A DNA stretch of 64,000 nt from Ctenosaura bakeri (taxonomy: Eukaryota > Chordata > Lepidosauria > Squamata > Iguanidae): contig CAOLHI010002509.1 in NCBI GenBank assembly GCA_948474755.1, forward strand, positions 124,001-188,000, written 5' to 3'. The position numbers and the translations under genes are program-made. Below, in pieces: positions 24,531-36,937 of the stretch. How positions within the stretch are numbered: position 1 is the first letter of the stretch; each line of letters starts with the position of its first letter. The notes under the pieces are model-generated. The model saw only the letters and a list, made by a program, of their open reading frames with translations. It had not been told where the DNA came from and ran no database searches.

Positions 24531-27500
24531 TAATACTGAATACAGTTATCTCTGTTCCCATCCAGCTGACTGTAGACCCCATGAAAGCATATTGTCTTTC
24601 AACTGGCAGTAGTAATTTCAGCATTTTAGAAAGGCTTTGGAAAAGTATCATGCAAAACTGAATAATTGTTCAGTGGCAGTGACAACCTTGTGGGATGGAG
24701 TCAACTGACTCAACAAAGGCTATCAAACAACCTTAGAGCTGGAGTGGGCTACACATATCACACAGGCTCTTTGTTGCCCCCATTCATTTTTGTAGCCACC
24801 AGAGGTCTCCCACTGACAGTCCTATTTGTTAAACATAAAACAAAGAGGATTATGCACTGGGAAGAGTGATTCTTTTAAGGAACAGTGTGTCTAGCCCTCT
24901 GCACCTTGCTTTAGTCAAAGGCTTTAAAAAAGTGTAGAAGTGGAAATTCGAACCAGAAAGATTTGGATGGATGGGAAGGGAATGTTTATGTCCTGCAGCA
25001 CGGTCTGTGCAAGTAATGTGGATGCTGCAACAGATTACACAAGTAAATAATCAAGGAATCCTAACAGTTTCCTGTTGCATATACAGCAGTAAATCAAGAT
25101 TTATCTATGATATAATGTGTGAAGTGACACCCTAGCCTGATTACCCTGTTATTCTAATCTCACTGGCTTCAAAAAAGGTCAACATGACGTTCATCAACTG
25201 CTTTTTCTATACATCGGGAATAGGTATTTCCCATCATCACTAGTCACACAGCCGGTGGGTTAACCTAACTGTTGTAGCTCAAGCCATGGTAACTCATAAC
25301 TATACACAGTGATGGCCAGTCTAGCTAGATGTGATCAGTTCTGGGTATCCTCTCCAAAACTCCAGATACTCCTTATATTGAAATTGGAATATTTAAAATT
25401 CTTTATATGTGACAATTCAGAACCATTCCTAACATAAATTATTTAGTTTAGCATATAGTTTTAAGACTTGGTCACTTAGACTTTGAAGAGCTACTGAAGT
25501 ACCTATATTTCCCAACTCAGTGGGTTTTGATCAGTGAGTTGATTACTAACTTATTAACTGGAGTGGGCAAGATGCAAACAATGGTATTTGGTTCTGATGA
25601 ATGACCATGGAATCTGGTATGAAACCTTGATTCAGTAGTTGATCCTGCTTGGATAAGAATGTGAGGTGATGGGCTAGTGTCTAGACCCATTTAAGGGCTC
25701 TGCAAGTGACTTTATGATTGAGGTACTGCTTTCTCTCAATCTCTCTTGGGTCTAAGTTGGGAACAGGGTAACCAGATTTAGCCTCTGGGGTCCAGTTGCT
25801 GAGCTTCTTCTGCTTAGCGGTAGCTTGCTTGTGCTGGCTTCATGGACCTGGATCCATAATTCTTAGTATGGTCTCCGCTCCAAGAAAAAACTGAGTCCAA
25901 TTCACAAATTCAGATAACTTTCATGTGACTAACCAGTCATTTCTGTCTTCCATTCTCAAGCTCCTGGTCTCAAGCAAGGGACAATAGTAAACCTTGGTGA
26001 CATTCCAAATAGCATCGCTGGACTATATTTTGTAAGCGCAAACCTCTGCCTCAGCAAGGCAAGTGAAGTGTGGGCCTCTTGGTCACTGGAATCCCATGGC
26101 TGTGCCAAAGACCCATTGATGCACTACCAGAAAGGCTAGCATGAAGTTGGAATTTCTGATGGCCCCTGAGCCTCTTAGTCACCTGACTTTCTTCCAATGG
26201 AGCTCTGAATCTGGAAATCAAGCTTGTGCTACCATTTATGCAACTTGCTGCCACCTATGCACTGTTTCAACCTCTCCTCAGGAATTCAAGAATGGAAAAC
26301 AGAGGTCATGGGCCTGAACTGCTTAAGGAAGCCTATGTTTTAGGCCGAGCAAAGGCTTACTTTTGAGAGCTGTGCCATCTTTTTTTTCTCCATCCAGCCT
26401 ATTAAGGAGAGAAGCCTCTGAAATGAAGTTGCTGTTGCTGTCTTCCAGAGATGTGAATTTAAAATATATATATATTTGTTCAAAGACCAATAATTGTAAT
26501 GTCAGTAAAAGAGTTATCAAATGCCTCCTCAGTTTGTGTGTCTTTGTGCCTGTACAGTAGTCCGCACAAATATGTGTACTGCGCTTGGCTCCAGCATAGG
26601 TCCAGATCCAAGCATCAGTTGATCAACCTGCCAGTAGACAGGAGCAAATTGCCCATCCTACCACTGTGAATAGAAACCCATTTCACCCGGTCCATTTGTT
26701 GACTATACCTTTGGAATGAAGGACTTGAGATTCCACTTAGGTGTAACCCACTGCGTGATTGCTCTGCTACCTAGGGATAGGTTGGACCACCTGCTGTTGA
26801 ACTGGGCATGGCTCTGGTAGCCCACACCCCCAAGGTTCCATTATGCGACCTGTCAACTTGGTCTGATGGGCACCCATGGCCTAGCTGGATCCAGCCCCAT
26901 GCTAAAGTGCTCCAAGTTGTGACAAAATTAAATTGCCTATAAAAAGATACACATATTCTACAAAGAAAGCCACAAAGCTATTAACAAGAAAACAGTGGGA
27001 GGGAAGGTGTGGATAAATATGCTGGCTATTGATGGGAGCACAAAAAACTGTGCCAGATACAAACAGATACAATCTTGGATACAATCCAAGACTGGATTCA
27101 AGCCTCTGCTTCAACTTCTCCAGTCCCATCCACAAGCCAATAGGAAGACTGTGACTAGTAAGTTCCCTCCCCCCAACTTCTCTCAGAGCCCAAGAAACTG
27201 CACTGGCTTCTGGAAAAAGAGGGCTGTATCAGTGGAGCTAAATAGCTCTTGTCTCACTCTACCTCACCGCAACCTGCAAATGGCACTCTCTAGTAAGTCA
27301 GGGAATGTTTTCCCCCCACCCCAAAAATTCCACCTGTAGTGTATGAAATGTGAACAATGGCAAGAACTCATCTGTAATAATACGTAGTGTATGCAAGGAG
27401 GGGGAAAGAGACGTTCAACCCAAGATGCCTGACTTTGGAAGGAAGACTAAATTGAGGAGGAACAATGTTCTTCCCTTGTTATAGTGCTTTCTGAATATAG

Positions 27501-28918
27501 ACAATGGTTTTGCTAGACTGAGACCTCAGAGTTAAAGTTCAGTGGCATGGAGTACCCAACTGACCTTCAGTATCGCAATTGACCACCCAAAGATCAATAG
27601 GTGATGGGAGATACAGCATAGAGACATGGCATTAGCTCCTATCCTGGCATGTGTGTGCCAAGGCCCACAGCAGCAGATGCTATTTGCTATGGCAGATTTT
27701 TTTGTTTTAATCATACTCTGGATGTGACCAGCTGCATATGCATGGTTGCAGATTTTCATTTTATTTTATTTTTAAATATATTATCCGTCTCTTTCATCCC
27801 AACTATAGCACTGCACAACTGAAGCATGCTTCTTTTTCTTTCCTGAAATAATGGAGCCAAGGTTTCAGTGCTTTTAAAATGTAAAGCAATGCATGCTCAG
27901 GATATTTCATTACTGTAGGGTTGGGCAGAGTTGATCTTTTGTGTTCAGAACATCAGGAATGTAGGAAGAAATCATGAAGCTTAGAAGGTGCAAATTTGAG
28001 AGAAATATGAGTTGTGTGCAATATATAGCAATCTAAATCCCACCCAACCCACCAGTCCAGGTTTTAAGATTCCAGGTTTTAAAATGCAAGTTGTCCAAAG
28101 AAAAGGTTCTCTCCTCTTACATTTCAGAGCCTCTATATCTTCATATGAGTAGAGAAATCTGTTAGTGTCACTTTCTCCATATTTTGGCTGAGATCCTTCA
28201 TCACTCAGGGCACTGTAATGCTCTCACTGTGTGATTTCATGACTGTATCCATGTCTGCATTGTTTTGAGCCATACATGCGCTAGCTCTTTGCAATGCATC
28301 CAAAATTTATCTCTCACAGCTAATGAAAGCCCTAGAGGGGAAGCCACTGCTACTTACATTGGGGAGGGCAGAGATTAAGGAGGCAATGAAGATATTGATG
28401 AACTGGCTTGTCTTAGCTCAGAGGGAAAAGATATGGGAGTATACTCACAAACAGAGTGCCTCTTCCTATCCCTTGTGGACCATCCAAAAAGAGACATGTG
28501 CATGCATAAGCCACATTTTGGTATGTGTATGTCACTAAAGGATTCTGGTCTTTATTAAGTTCTATGTTCTTTCTATTGCATTTATGAAGAAATTTGGACG
28601 TACAACAATGATATTTAATTAATATGATGTTTTAATAAATTCTTAACCACCTGTCTACATTGGCCAAATTCAGTAGGTACAGCTATTCCAAGGACCATAG
28701 TCTACATGCATGCCATGTAGCCTTTAACCACAAGAAATTTCTCAGGGGGAAAAAGGGGGGATGGCCATCCTAATTCAGTAGCACAAATATGGCTGAATAC
28801 AGAGAGATTCAAAACCAGAATGGGATCAATTTGTTGTATGTGTGTATGCACACATGCATGTGTTTACATATTCCTATATCCTTAAAAGAAACAACCTAAA
28901 GTTTATTTTCTGTTTCAG

Positions 28919-29045
28919 AAGAAATTTGTGAATTGTAGAAATTTCATATTTTTTAACCCATACAGAATTATTACTTAACTGTAATAGTTTCTATTGAGCT
29001 TTTTTTTAATGACCACAATAAATGTTCTCAAAATACACAGAGCAT
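28919..29045 (+). other. CD36: Candidate CD36 terminal 3' UTR exon
   Basis: The acceptor 'ttattttctgtttcag' at 28903-28918 is strong. The sequence that follows is AT-rich, non-repetitive and ends with AATAAA and a GU-rich downstream region. In human, the CD36 stop lies in exon 14 and exon 15 is wholly untranslated, so a spliced terminal exon is expected. The donor directly after the stop (23135) provides the matching splice. Position and signals are seen; the splice itself is inferred. Confidence 0.55.
29017..29022 (+). terminator. CD36: Poly(A) signal AATAAA
   Basis: Canonical hexamer. A likely cleavage region lies about 15-25 bases downstream, followed by 'tttgtttgtttt' and 'gtgcgtgtgt', a typical GU-rich downstream element. 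Confidence 0.6.
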
Positions 29046-30910
29046 TTGTTTGTTTTATCATCCTGAGGATGTGCGTGTGTCCAATTAAATTTCAGAATAC
29101 ACTCCAAAGCAGGCCTTTGTTTGAATTTAGCTTTGACTCCCTTTTTCCTATCTATTTGTGGGACTCAAGTGCAAAACAGTATCCATCTGTTTCCTTCTGT
29201 TCCTCAGATCCTCCTACTTGAAAATCTGACTCACTTGAGGTAGGTGAACATCCCATACTACATAAGGTAGGTTAGTATCCAGTAATATATTTTTAATTGT
29301 GCATGTATTTTTTCATACAAATTCTGAAAATGATATTTTAGGAATATGAATAATCTAAACCATATTGGCTTGCCGTCCACTGACCAGATAAAGCCACTGG
29401 CTGCTGTCCACATGACCTACTGGAGCCCTGGGAAGACCCAACCTCCTTTCCCTTCAACCCACTGATCAGCTGAATGGTGGAGAGTGGAACAGTATTTCAC
29501 TGTTCCTTACTTCAGTTGCTCCAAACTGTGTTCAAAGTACAAAAGTTGCAAGGGTGAAAAGAGAGGAGGGAGAGGAATCTTGTCCTTCCAAGTAGACTCA
29601 GGCAAAAACAAACTGCTCTGTCCTCTCCTTGCTTGTATGTTGTTCCTCATTATTACCCCACATTGAGTACACTCTGATGTTGCTTTGCTGCACTGTTTTT
29701 TATCTGTGAAATGTTGGTATGCTGTAAGCGCTATGACAGTATTGATCAGGAAATTAAAAGGAGAGACAGTGGTGCGAATGAGGATGATTGGGCCACCTCC
29801 CAGTGTTCTTGGATGGAGAGACGTGTGTTTCCTGCCACTAAAAGCAACATGGACATAGTGGCCAGACTGCTGGATTGAGGGAAAGCTTTATAGATCCTCT
29901 ATCCCATCCCCTGGTCTTAGCAGACAGACAGGTTTAAACCTCCCTCTCCGTATCCACTGATATGTAATGAAGCTGTTAGCCTAAGGGGTGGTGGAAATTG
30001 GATATGGACCAGTCCCATCCATTCTTGTTCTTGCTCAAGTTCTTATTCTCTCACACAGAGGGTTTCTTCTTATTGTCCAACACTTTTGGAGGCTTTTGTT
30101 CTCTACAACTTGCATAAAATCTTGGCCCCAGTGAAATAGTGATGAATGTTTGCTTTCAGTAGACATGCCATGCCACCAAAACATTGCTTTCACTGAACTA
30201 ATGCATATTAGAATGCTGTTTCCCAGAAGTGAAAGAATAAGGTGTGTATAACTCAGACAATGATCACCAGATGGCAGTGCTGCCTTTCAAAGCCAGCTAT
30301 GTTATGCTGTGGTGAACTGAAAAATCCTGCAATCTATTCCTTTATAAAGTTGAACAGCAAGGTTGCACCATAACCTTAGTTAAATGATGAGAGAGAAATA
30401 TTTTTTAAGAGAACCTGCCAAAGTGGAAACAAACTCAGTTGTGGGGTCTTGGGGAAGGCATCTCCACCCATCCATCTGCAGTAAAATAGTATCGATGAAC
30501 TTTACAGAACTTTCATCAACTCAGAGCCCATAGATGTGCTGGAATACAAGTTGCATCACTCACTAACAGCATTCAAACAAATTTAGGAATGTAAAAAGTG
30601 TTGTTCATGGTCCTGTAGAGACTTCCTTGGTCACTTGTGAGATGACACATGGGAAGGAGTGGGTGAGAGATGTGGCACTGGCATGCTGATCCAAGGTCAG
30701 GCAAGAAGAAAAGCAGGTAGGAGGTACAGCATTGTCACATAGAGAGGTGAGGCAAGGCAAAAGGATGGGACAGAACCAAGTAGTAACGGCATGGTGAGGG
30801 AGGTAAGCCTGTGGTAGCAGAAGCCCTCAAGAAGAGAAGATGGTACAATTTGCCACTTCTAACATTTTACTGCTTAAGGCAACTGCCTCATTTTAATTCA
30901 TAGGACTTTA
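29046..30910. other. Intergenic, no recognised feature
   Basis: 1.9 kb past the proposed CD36 end. No gene, RNA or identifiable repeat is seen on either strand. Confidence 0.7.
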
Positions 30911-31114
30911 AGGGCCATTTCCACACTAGGCTGTTATAGTCCTATTATTCCACTTTCAACATCCTATGGAATCCTGGGGCTTGAAGTTTAGGGAGGGGCC
31001 TTTGGAATTCTCAGCCAGAGAGCTCTTGGGCCTCAGTAAACTAGAAACCCCAGAATTCCATAGGATGTTGAAAGTGGAATAATAGCACTATAACAATCTA
31101 GTGTGGAAATGCCC
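30911..31114. mobile_element. Foldback MITE, GGCCATTTCC family, copy 2
   Basis: Near-perfect palindrome with ends AGGGCCATTTCCACACTA and TAGTGTGGAAATGCCC. The arm 'attccactttcaacatccta' and its complement follow inward. Flanked by TTA on both sides, a 3-bp duplication typical of PIF/Harbinger. Confidence 0.85.
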
Positions 31115-31129
31115 TTAGTCTTCTCATTT

Positions 31130-31580
31130 CTGGACAGGCTCCATTTTGGTTAATGACTGACCCAAGCTAATCTTTAACTTCATTATCCATCTTGAAGTTA
31201 TGTAAACCATCCATGATCATTATTTTTCTTCTTCTCAATATTCAACTATAACCTTGCTTTTGCAGCTTCCTCCTTACTTTTCATTGATAGTTCTTCCAAG
31301 TCTTTGCTATTTTCTGTAAGTAATGCAGACTCACCTGCATATCTTAAACTGTAGATGTGCCTTTCTCCAAACTTGTTTCCTCAGAGTCTAATCCTACCTT
31401 CTGTATGTTATGGCCTGCATATAAATTAAATAGAAAAGGTGATGAAATGAAACCTTGTTTGACCACCTTGCCATTAGAAAACCATTCCATTTCTCTATAT
31501 CATGTCTTGACAGTAGCTTCTTGTCCAGAGTAGAAGTTATGCATGAAGACAATCAGATATTGTGGTACTCCCATTCTGTA
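31130..31580 (-). mobile_element. BovB (RTE) LINE fragment
   Basis: Minus-strand reading gives 'ENSKDLEEL' and 'KARL-LNIEK'-type blocks and a 'GSVINQNGACP'-like stretch. The plus strand has the recognisable order 'cctgcatatcttaaact', 'ggcctgcatataaatta', 'gtagcttcttgtccag' and 'ggtactcccattctg' seen in BovB reverse-transcriptase 3' halves. It is decayed and truncated. BovB is abundant in squamates and known for horizontal transfer. Confidence 0.72.
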
Positions 31581-31636
31581 TACAATGAACTATAATCTAA
31601 TATCTAAAAGTCAAAGTATGTATGTTTGTTTGCCTA

Positions 31637-31703
31637 TGTCAGGCAGAGAAGACCTCATGATTGGCTGTGTCAGGCAGGAAGACCTCATAGATTGGCTGCC
31701 TGA
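31637..31703. repeat. ~33-bp tandem duplication
   Basis: TGTCAGGCAG..GAAGACCTCAT followed by GATTGGCTG occurs twice in tandem with single-base indels. Confidence 0.8.
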
Positions 31704-31708
31704 GAAGA

Positions 31709-31780
31709 TTCTATGGAATCCTGGGGTTTGCAGTTTAGGAAGGGGCCTTTGGAATTATCAGCTGGTGAGCTCTTGGGCCT
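31709..31780. mobile_element. Partial foldback MITE, GGCCATTTCC family
   Basis: Only the central section, from 'ctatggaatcctggggttt' to 'gagctcttgggcct', is present, next to the tandem duplication. Both terminal arms are missing. Confidence 0.65.
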
Positions 31781-32178
31781 GGCTAGTTGCTATGGAGATG
31801 AGGCCTAGCAGCAAGCAGGAGGACAGTGTATTTCCTTCAGGAACTCAACTTCTGCATGTTAATAACTCTGAATACAGATTGGATTGTAGAATATGGGGTC
31901 AAGTTACAGGTACTGGACAAGACAGTTTGGGGAATTAGAGACACAGGAACTCAAATCTTTCTGACAAGTATTACCTATGAGAAAAATAAAATCTGGGGCA
32001 ACACCAGGTATATATGCCAGTCCATTATAATCTACACAATGAAAGTGTTTGCTGTAATCTATAAAGTCCAGGTTGAGCGTTTAGCATTTGAAACATGTTT
32101 TTGAGCATCAACTATCCTTACAGGAATTTGAGTAAAGTAAGTATGATAGTTCTTGCTGTTAATGTATGCGACTTCACT

Positions 32179-32209
<31 letters not shown>

Positions 32210-33119
32210 TTGCTAAGCTGCTTTCACCTTTTGTGCCTAGGGCATGCTATAGTCTTCAGTATGTAGAAAGTTTTTCTATTTTTACATAGATATTTGCAAC
32301 CATTTTTGTTACTGTTCTCTTGCTTGCACACCCTGAATATGCTTTGGGCTTAGAGAAGATCTTCTGGTGTGGAAACATTTTCCCCTGTTAGTATGGGTGC
32401 TTACTATTTTCCTCTGCTTTCTTACACACTCCTTACACATTTCCTGGGCATGCTTCAAATGTGTGGGTTTGACAGCTTACCATACTTGAAAAATGTTTTT
32501 CTGCAACTCTTTTTGTCTGACCCATTGCAAATTTGGGAAATAGTACTTCAAGCAGGATTCCACAATTAGTGGAATTTTCATTCCCATAAAACTCTATTTG
32601 TTTAACATCTGCAACTCCTGAAGCTTTTAAAAGCATATGAGCCCTGTAAAGAGACAGGATAGTTGGAGAAATGGTGAAGAAAAGCATTCCTTGAGGAGCA
32701 CACAGAACACACTGGCTGGTGATTGTACAGGCCTATGTTAATCTGAAGAATCTAAGTAAAACCCACCTTTGGTTTTCAGTCTCTAAAATCTACTTTGAAA
32801 GGAGTGGTTTTGAATAGAAAATTAGTGCAGGAGGCTGGTCCACCATGTGATTTATATAATGAAATAAAAAGGCTTTCTGGATTTGGAGGCCCAGACTATA
32901 GAAAGCCTATTTACAGATATAATCTTTCACATCTGCACCAACTTGGACACCATATTTTTAACAATTGGAGATGGATGCAGCCAAGATAACATCTGGCCCT
33001 ATTGTTATGCATATGTTTGCACTTCCATAACCTGATGATGTGGACAGGTTTCTTGGAGGCCAAAAGGCTGACTACATTTATTCTGGATCCCTGAGTATCC
33101 TAGTTCGTAAAATCTTCCA
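31781..33119. other. Intergenic, mostly unclassified
   Basis: Includes a CTG/GTT triplet run near 32180-32214. No gene is recognised. The 66- to 92-codon open frames lack coding signatures. Confidence 0.65.
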
Positions 33120-33335
33120 AGTCAGGGTGTGGTGGTTTTTCAGGAGTAACAAATATTTCTTTGAAGGAAGGAATGGTACAAGCTGTGGTTAGGACAATTC
33201 TGAAAAAGGAAAGTTAGATGCTGCAGACTTTGATGACAATCACCAATCTTCTGCTTCTGAGCAAAGTTATGGAATGGTTGATAGTCTCTCAAATCCAGGT
33301 CAGCAAGCTAATTTTGTCAGACAAATCACAGGAGT
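33120..33335 (+). mobile_element. CR1/L3-like LINE fragment (reverse-transcriptase start)
   Basis: Reads GVTNISLKEGMVQAVVRTIL then KKES, a stop and LLLLSKVMEWLIVSQIQ. This corresponds to the CR1/L3 order 'NaSLkeG.vP.avVrPlLKKPsLDp..NYRPvSNLpFLsKv.E..v..QLQ'. Internal stops show decay. Confidence 0.75.
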
Positions 33336-33739
33336 AAAAAAAAAAAAAACAATTACAAAAGAACAGAGTGAGAGAAGAGAAAAAAATGGAGTCCACACGC
33401 TAATCAAATCAGCTCACCATATGCGCAGGAACAGCTTTTAACTGTCCCTTTTGACAGACATGGTGAAAAAAGCTACTTGATTGGTCACATAAGAATCCAT
33501 ATCTGTAATTAATTTACACATTTGTTCAACTGAAGTTCTGTCAGACATTCCTTCCAACGGAGTACCTAGAAATCATTTCCAGACTCTGACATATAAATCA
33601 GTGATTAATAAATACCATAATGAAAATTATCCTCTACTTGTAACACATGTCAGGATATAGAAAGATTGGTATGCTCCACATCCTGATATTGCAGAAGGGG
33701 TGATCTGGAAGCATAGGTCTGTAAATGAATTTCTAAACT

Positions 33740-33920
33740 CAAAATAAGATAAATTGATTTTAACCCAATTGTGTTTTAATACTTTTAACACGTTTAGTTG
33801 TGTTTTAATGTTCTAATTTCTTCCATTTTTGTTTGTAGCCTTTTTGCAAGTTAATTTTGTTGCGAGACACATCGAGTCCCAGATTTTAGAGAATGGCAGG
33901 AAGTAAATAAAATAATAATA
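33740..33920 (+). mobile_element. LINE 3'-end-like tail
   Basis: T-rich sequence with 'gtgttttaatgttctaattt' and an end 'gaatggcaggaagtaaataa' plus AATA repeats. It has the style of CR1/L2-type 3' termini and may be the deleted tail of the fragment at 33120. Confidence 0.5.
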
Positions 33921-34602
33921 GTGGTCCAATATTTCTACACTTGATCCTAGACTAGTGCTGGGAAAAATGTGACACATGAGCTACATTCACCCCTTGGGAC
34001 CTCAAAGCCCCAAACAGTTCCTAAGACTCCCAGTTTTAAAAATATTTTCACACCAATTTTCACATGATTTTTATCCCCAAACTTGCCAGAATCATCTCAA
34101 AATGGCCATAAATATGGCAGTTCACTTCCCACACAGCTAGAGCTTCCCAATCCCCCCTCCGTGTCACTGAGAAAATGGAAAAGGTAGAAAATCAGCCAAA
34201 AAGGAACATTGAAATGTGATGATGCAGCTTTCTGGAGAGTGCAGGGGTGGCGCTGCCCACTCCCTTTACACAGTTTCCCAGTCATGTCTTAGAACAAAAG
34301 CAGAAAAATAATGTGGCCCAGTATCTCAGTCATCATTCACTGTGAGGTTGAACAAGATAATTTTCTTTAATTTGAAAAGGCTGGGGTGTGTTTTGCTGCA
34401 ACTACATATGGAGTGCTGCATGATTCCCATGAATAGGATGGTTAGATTATATTACATCAGTTCTGCACCAGCTTCACTGCCTGTCAGTGTATCTCTAGGC
34501 ACAATGCAAGTGCTGGTGTTCAGTTTAAAGACCCTCAAAGGTTATTTAATAGACACACATAGTCCCTTGATGATTGGGTAATTTGGACATCTTTTTTCCA
34601 TA

Positions 34603-34646
34603 GGATTGCCATAAGTCAAAGTTGACTTGATGGCAGTTAACAACAG
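34603..34646 (+). mobile_element. CORE-SINE tail remnant
   Basis: Only the tail block 'ttgccataagtcaaagttga' and its ACA-rich end remain. Confidence 0.5.
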
Positions 34647-36897
34647 TAGTCTCTCCTGAATTTTCATTTACTTTAGCATCATTTTTAGGGGCCCTATTTA
34701 CTGAATCACTGAAGAGGTACTAAAGAGAGGACATCCATGATTCTATGGCAATTTTCTTTCTGGTTCCCTTTGTGGCTACTTTCAAAAGGTTTTTAAAATA
34801 TCCTTGCTTTCTCTTTCTTTTACGTTAATCAGCAATGTCTTCTTGTCTTTGCCGCTGCTACATGTTTGAACTGTACTAATTTTTATCGTAATTTATTTTA
34901 AACTGGCTTACTTGGAAATTCTCTACATTCAAGGATGTCTTGTTGTTTGCTGATATTGAAGTCTAGTGCTTTTTGTGTAAGGCTGCCATAGCAAGATTTG
35001 ATTTTGAAAAAAGACTAACAAATGTATTAGAGAAATAAATAATCATGCTGGCCTATTAACATGCTCTTTATCCAAATCTCAGGCTCATTCACTGCAATCA
35101 GCATGCCTACACCTAATGTTTATTCTTCATTATTTGCTTTTCCAGCTGTGTGTGGGCTGCTCAAGCTCCTAGATCTGCAAGTATCTGTCTATAGCACCCT
35201 GTTGTATACTTTGGAAGTGTTTGGTATGTGTACTAATGCATGACGTAGGATGGTCATTAGACACACTGCGGGACGACGACATTGATAAACCTGTGAATTT
35301 GGGTTTTTCCCATGTTATTTTAAATCCAAAGCTTCTTTCATTCCATGTATTAGAAACTTGTATCTTTGAGTGGGTTCTTCTCAAATGCAAATAGAACAAT
35401 ATTATCACCAGTGTATCACCAGATTCAATTGGCACAGCTGAGTGTGACTAGGGCCATATTGTACCCAAAGGCTGGAAAAGTTACTTTTTTTGACTGTAGT
35501 TTTTAGAGTCTCTCTGCTAATATGGCCTTGGTTTTTTGGAGTTGTAGTCCAAAAATTCATTTTTTCCAGTTTGTAATAATCTAGATATGAAAGATAAAGA
35601 TTCTCTCAGACAAAAGCAATAGCAATCAAAAACTGAGCACTCTCTGTTTGGAAAGTCAGAGCTATTTGCCTCACTTTCTCATACATTCAAATAATGTCAG
35701 TCTCTTTGTGAAGAAATTCCTAAAATTTATCTTTTTTTTTTTTTTTAAAGAATTGAGCCAAATTGAGCCAACCCTGCATATCACTCTTATTGTACTGTCT
35801 GTGGTAGGTAGGCACAGGAGTACTAAATATATTTTGGTGCTCTGCAAGTGATGGTTAGATGGTTTTTTAAGATCCTTCAAAACAGTTTTCTGTGAAATAA
35901 TAGGCCAATATCAATGAAATAAATGTCTGTTGATTTCATGGGGCAAGAGTCATACAGTGTTTTGGTTCTGCTTTATCTTGTGATAGTTACAATCCCCAAG
36001 ACCAAGGGGCTTAAATATAATCATTTACTGGCATTTGTTAAAATTCAAAACAACACTCTAGGAGCTAATGTACTTCTCCCAAGTGCAATGTGTATACTTT
36101 TGTTTAGCTGGAAATTTATTAAACACCAGCTTTTAGCATCTGGAGTAGCAGGAGTCCAAAACAAATTGTAGGCTTCACATATTGTTTAGCTCTGGTGTGG
36201 TCATTTGATTCCTGAGAAATGAACACACTCGGCATTGCAGAACAAACTCTTAACCTCTAAGAACTGCTGTCTAGCAAACACCAGCTGCAGGGTGGGTTAA
36301 GCCAATGAAACAAGGAAGAAAACTCAACTGCTGTGTTCACAGCTGCATTCGCACTTAGTAACAGGCATGCCTTTTAAACGCAGAACAGAATGGCCTCCAG
36401 GAATTGGAAGCTTTGAGTCTTAAAACAGGAGAACATGAACTGGGTTTCTGACAAGCACAATTGGATTACTGGGCTGGGAGCCACCCTTCCATACAGTTGT
36501 GTATCTGTCTCAAATGGATACTAAATCTATCTCACTTCTGGGTTTGGTTTTGACAGAATGGCTCAGGCAGTACTTCCAAGTAATTAACATAAGGTTAGAC
36601 AGAATAGTTTTGTTCTACACACTGCAGACTCTATTCATGCATTTGAAATGTGTGTAGAAGCTACATGTGAGGAGGAGAAGCCCCTGCTAGCACTAGTCCA
36701 CTCTCTTGTTGTCATGCTTCATGGGTATAGTAGGCTGCACTGGAGGGATGCCTCCTCCCTATAGAGTTTCCCTCCCAGGTGAAAGTAAGGAGTTTGAAAT
36801 GTGAACTGAATTTAAGGTCTTTTTTTGGGGAAGAGGGCTCAAAAGATGGCCTTAGCATCCCAAGGACAAAGATGTCTGGAGGCATAATATCTAGCAG

Positions 36898-36937
36898 ATT
36901 AATAAATAATAATAAAATAATAAAATAATAAAAACTG
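36898..36937. repeat. AATA/AAATA simple repeat
   Basis: AT-rich short repeat run. Confidence 0.8.

Larger units (their letters stand above)
23135..28918 (+). other. CD36: Proposed CD36 3' UTR intron
   Basis: 5.8 kb between the stop codon and the proposed terminal exon. If the donor is not used, this would be read-through 3' UTR. It contains an inverted-repeat element with minisatellite (23289-23899) and two Tigger-like elements (23933-24530). The interval 24531-28918 has no gene I can support. Part of it (about 25700-26900) has a base composition and phrase structure suggesting a decayed retroelement interior, but I could not match a domain. Confidence 0.6.

Noticed and set aside
25700..26900. 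Possible decayed LTR-retrotransposon gag/pol interior
   Set aside because: No protease, RT or zinc-knuckle motif could be read in any frame.
16836..34285. Possible repeat pair at 16836-17330 and 33957-34285
   Set aside because: Only short shared words (for example around 'aaaatcagccaaaa') are visible; similarity is too patchy to claim without alignment.
35169..35435. Minus-strand frame with FGFKITWEK, reminiscent of a reverse-transcriptase block
   Set aside because: A single short block without the YADD motif or flanking order.
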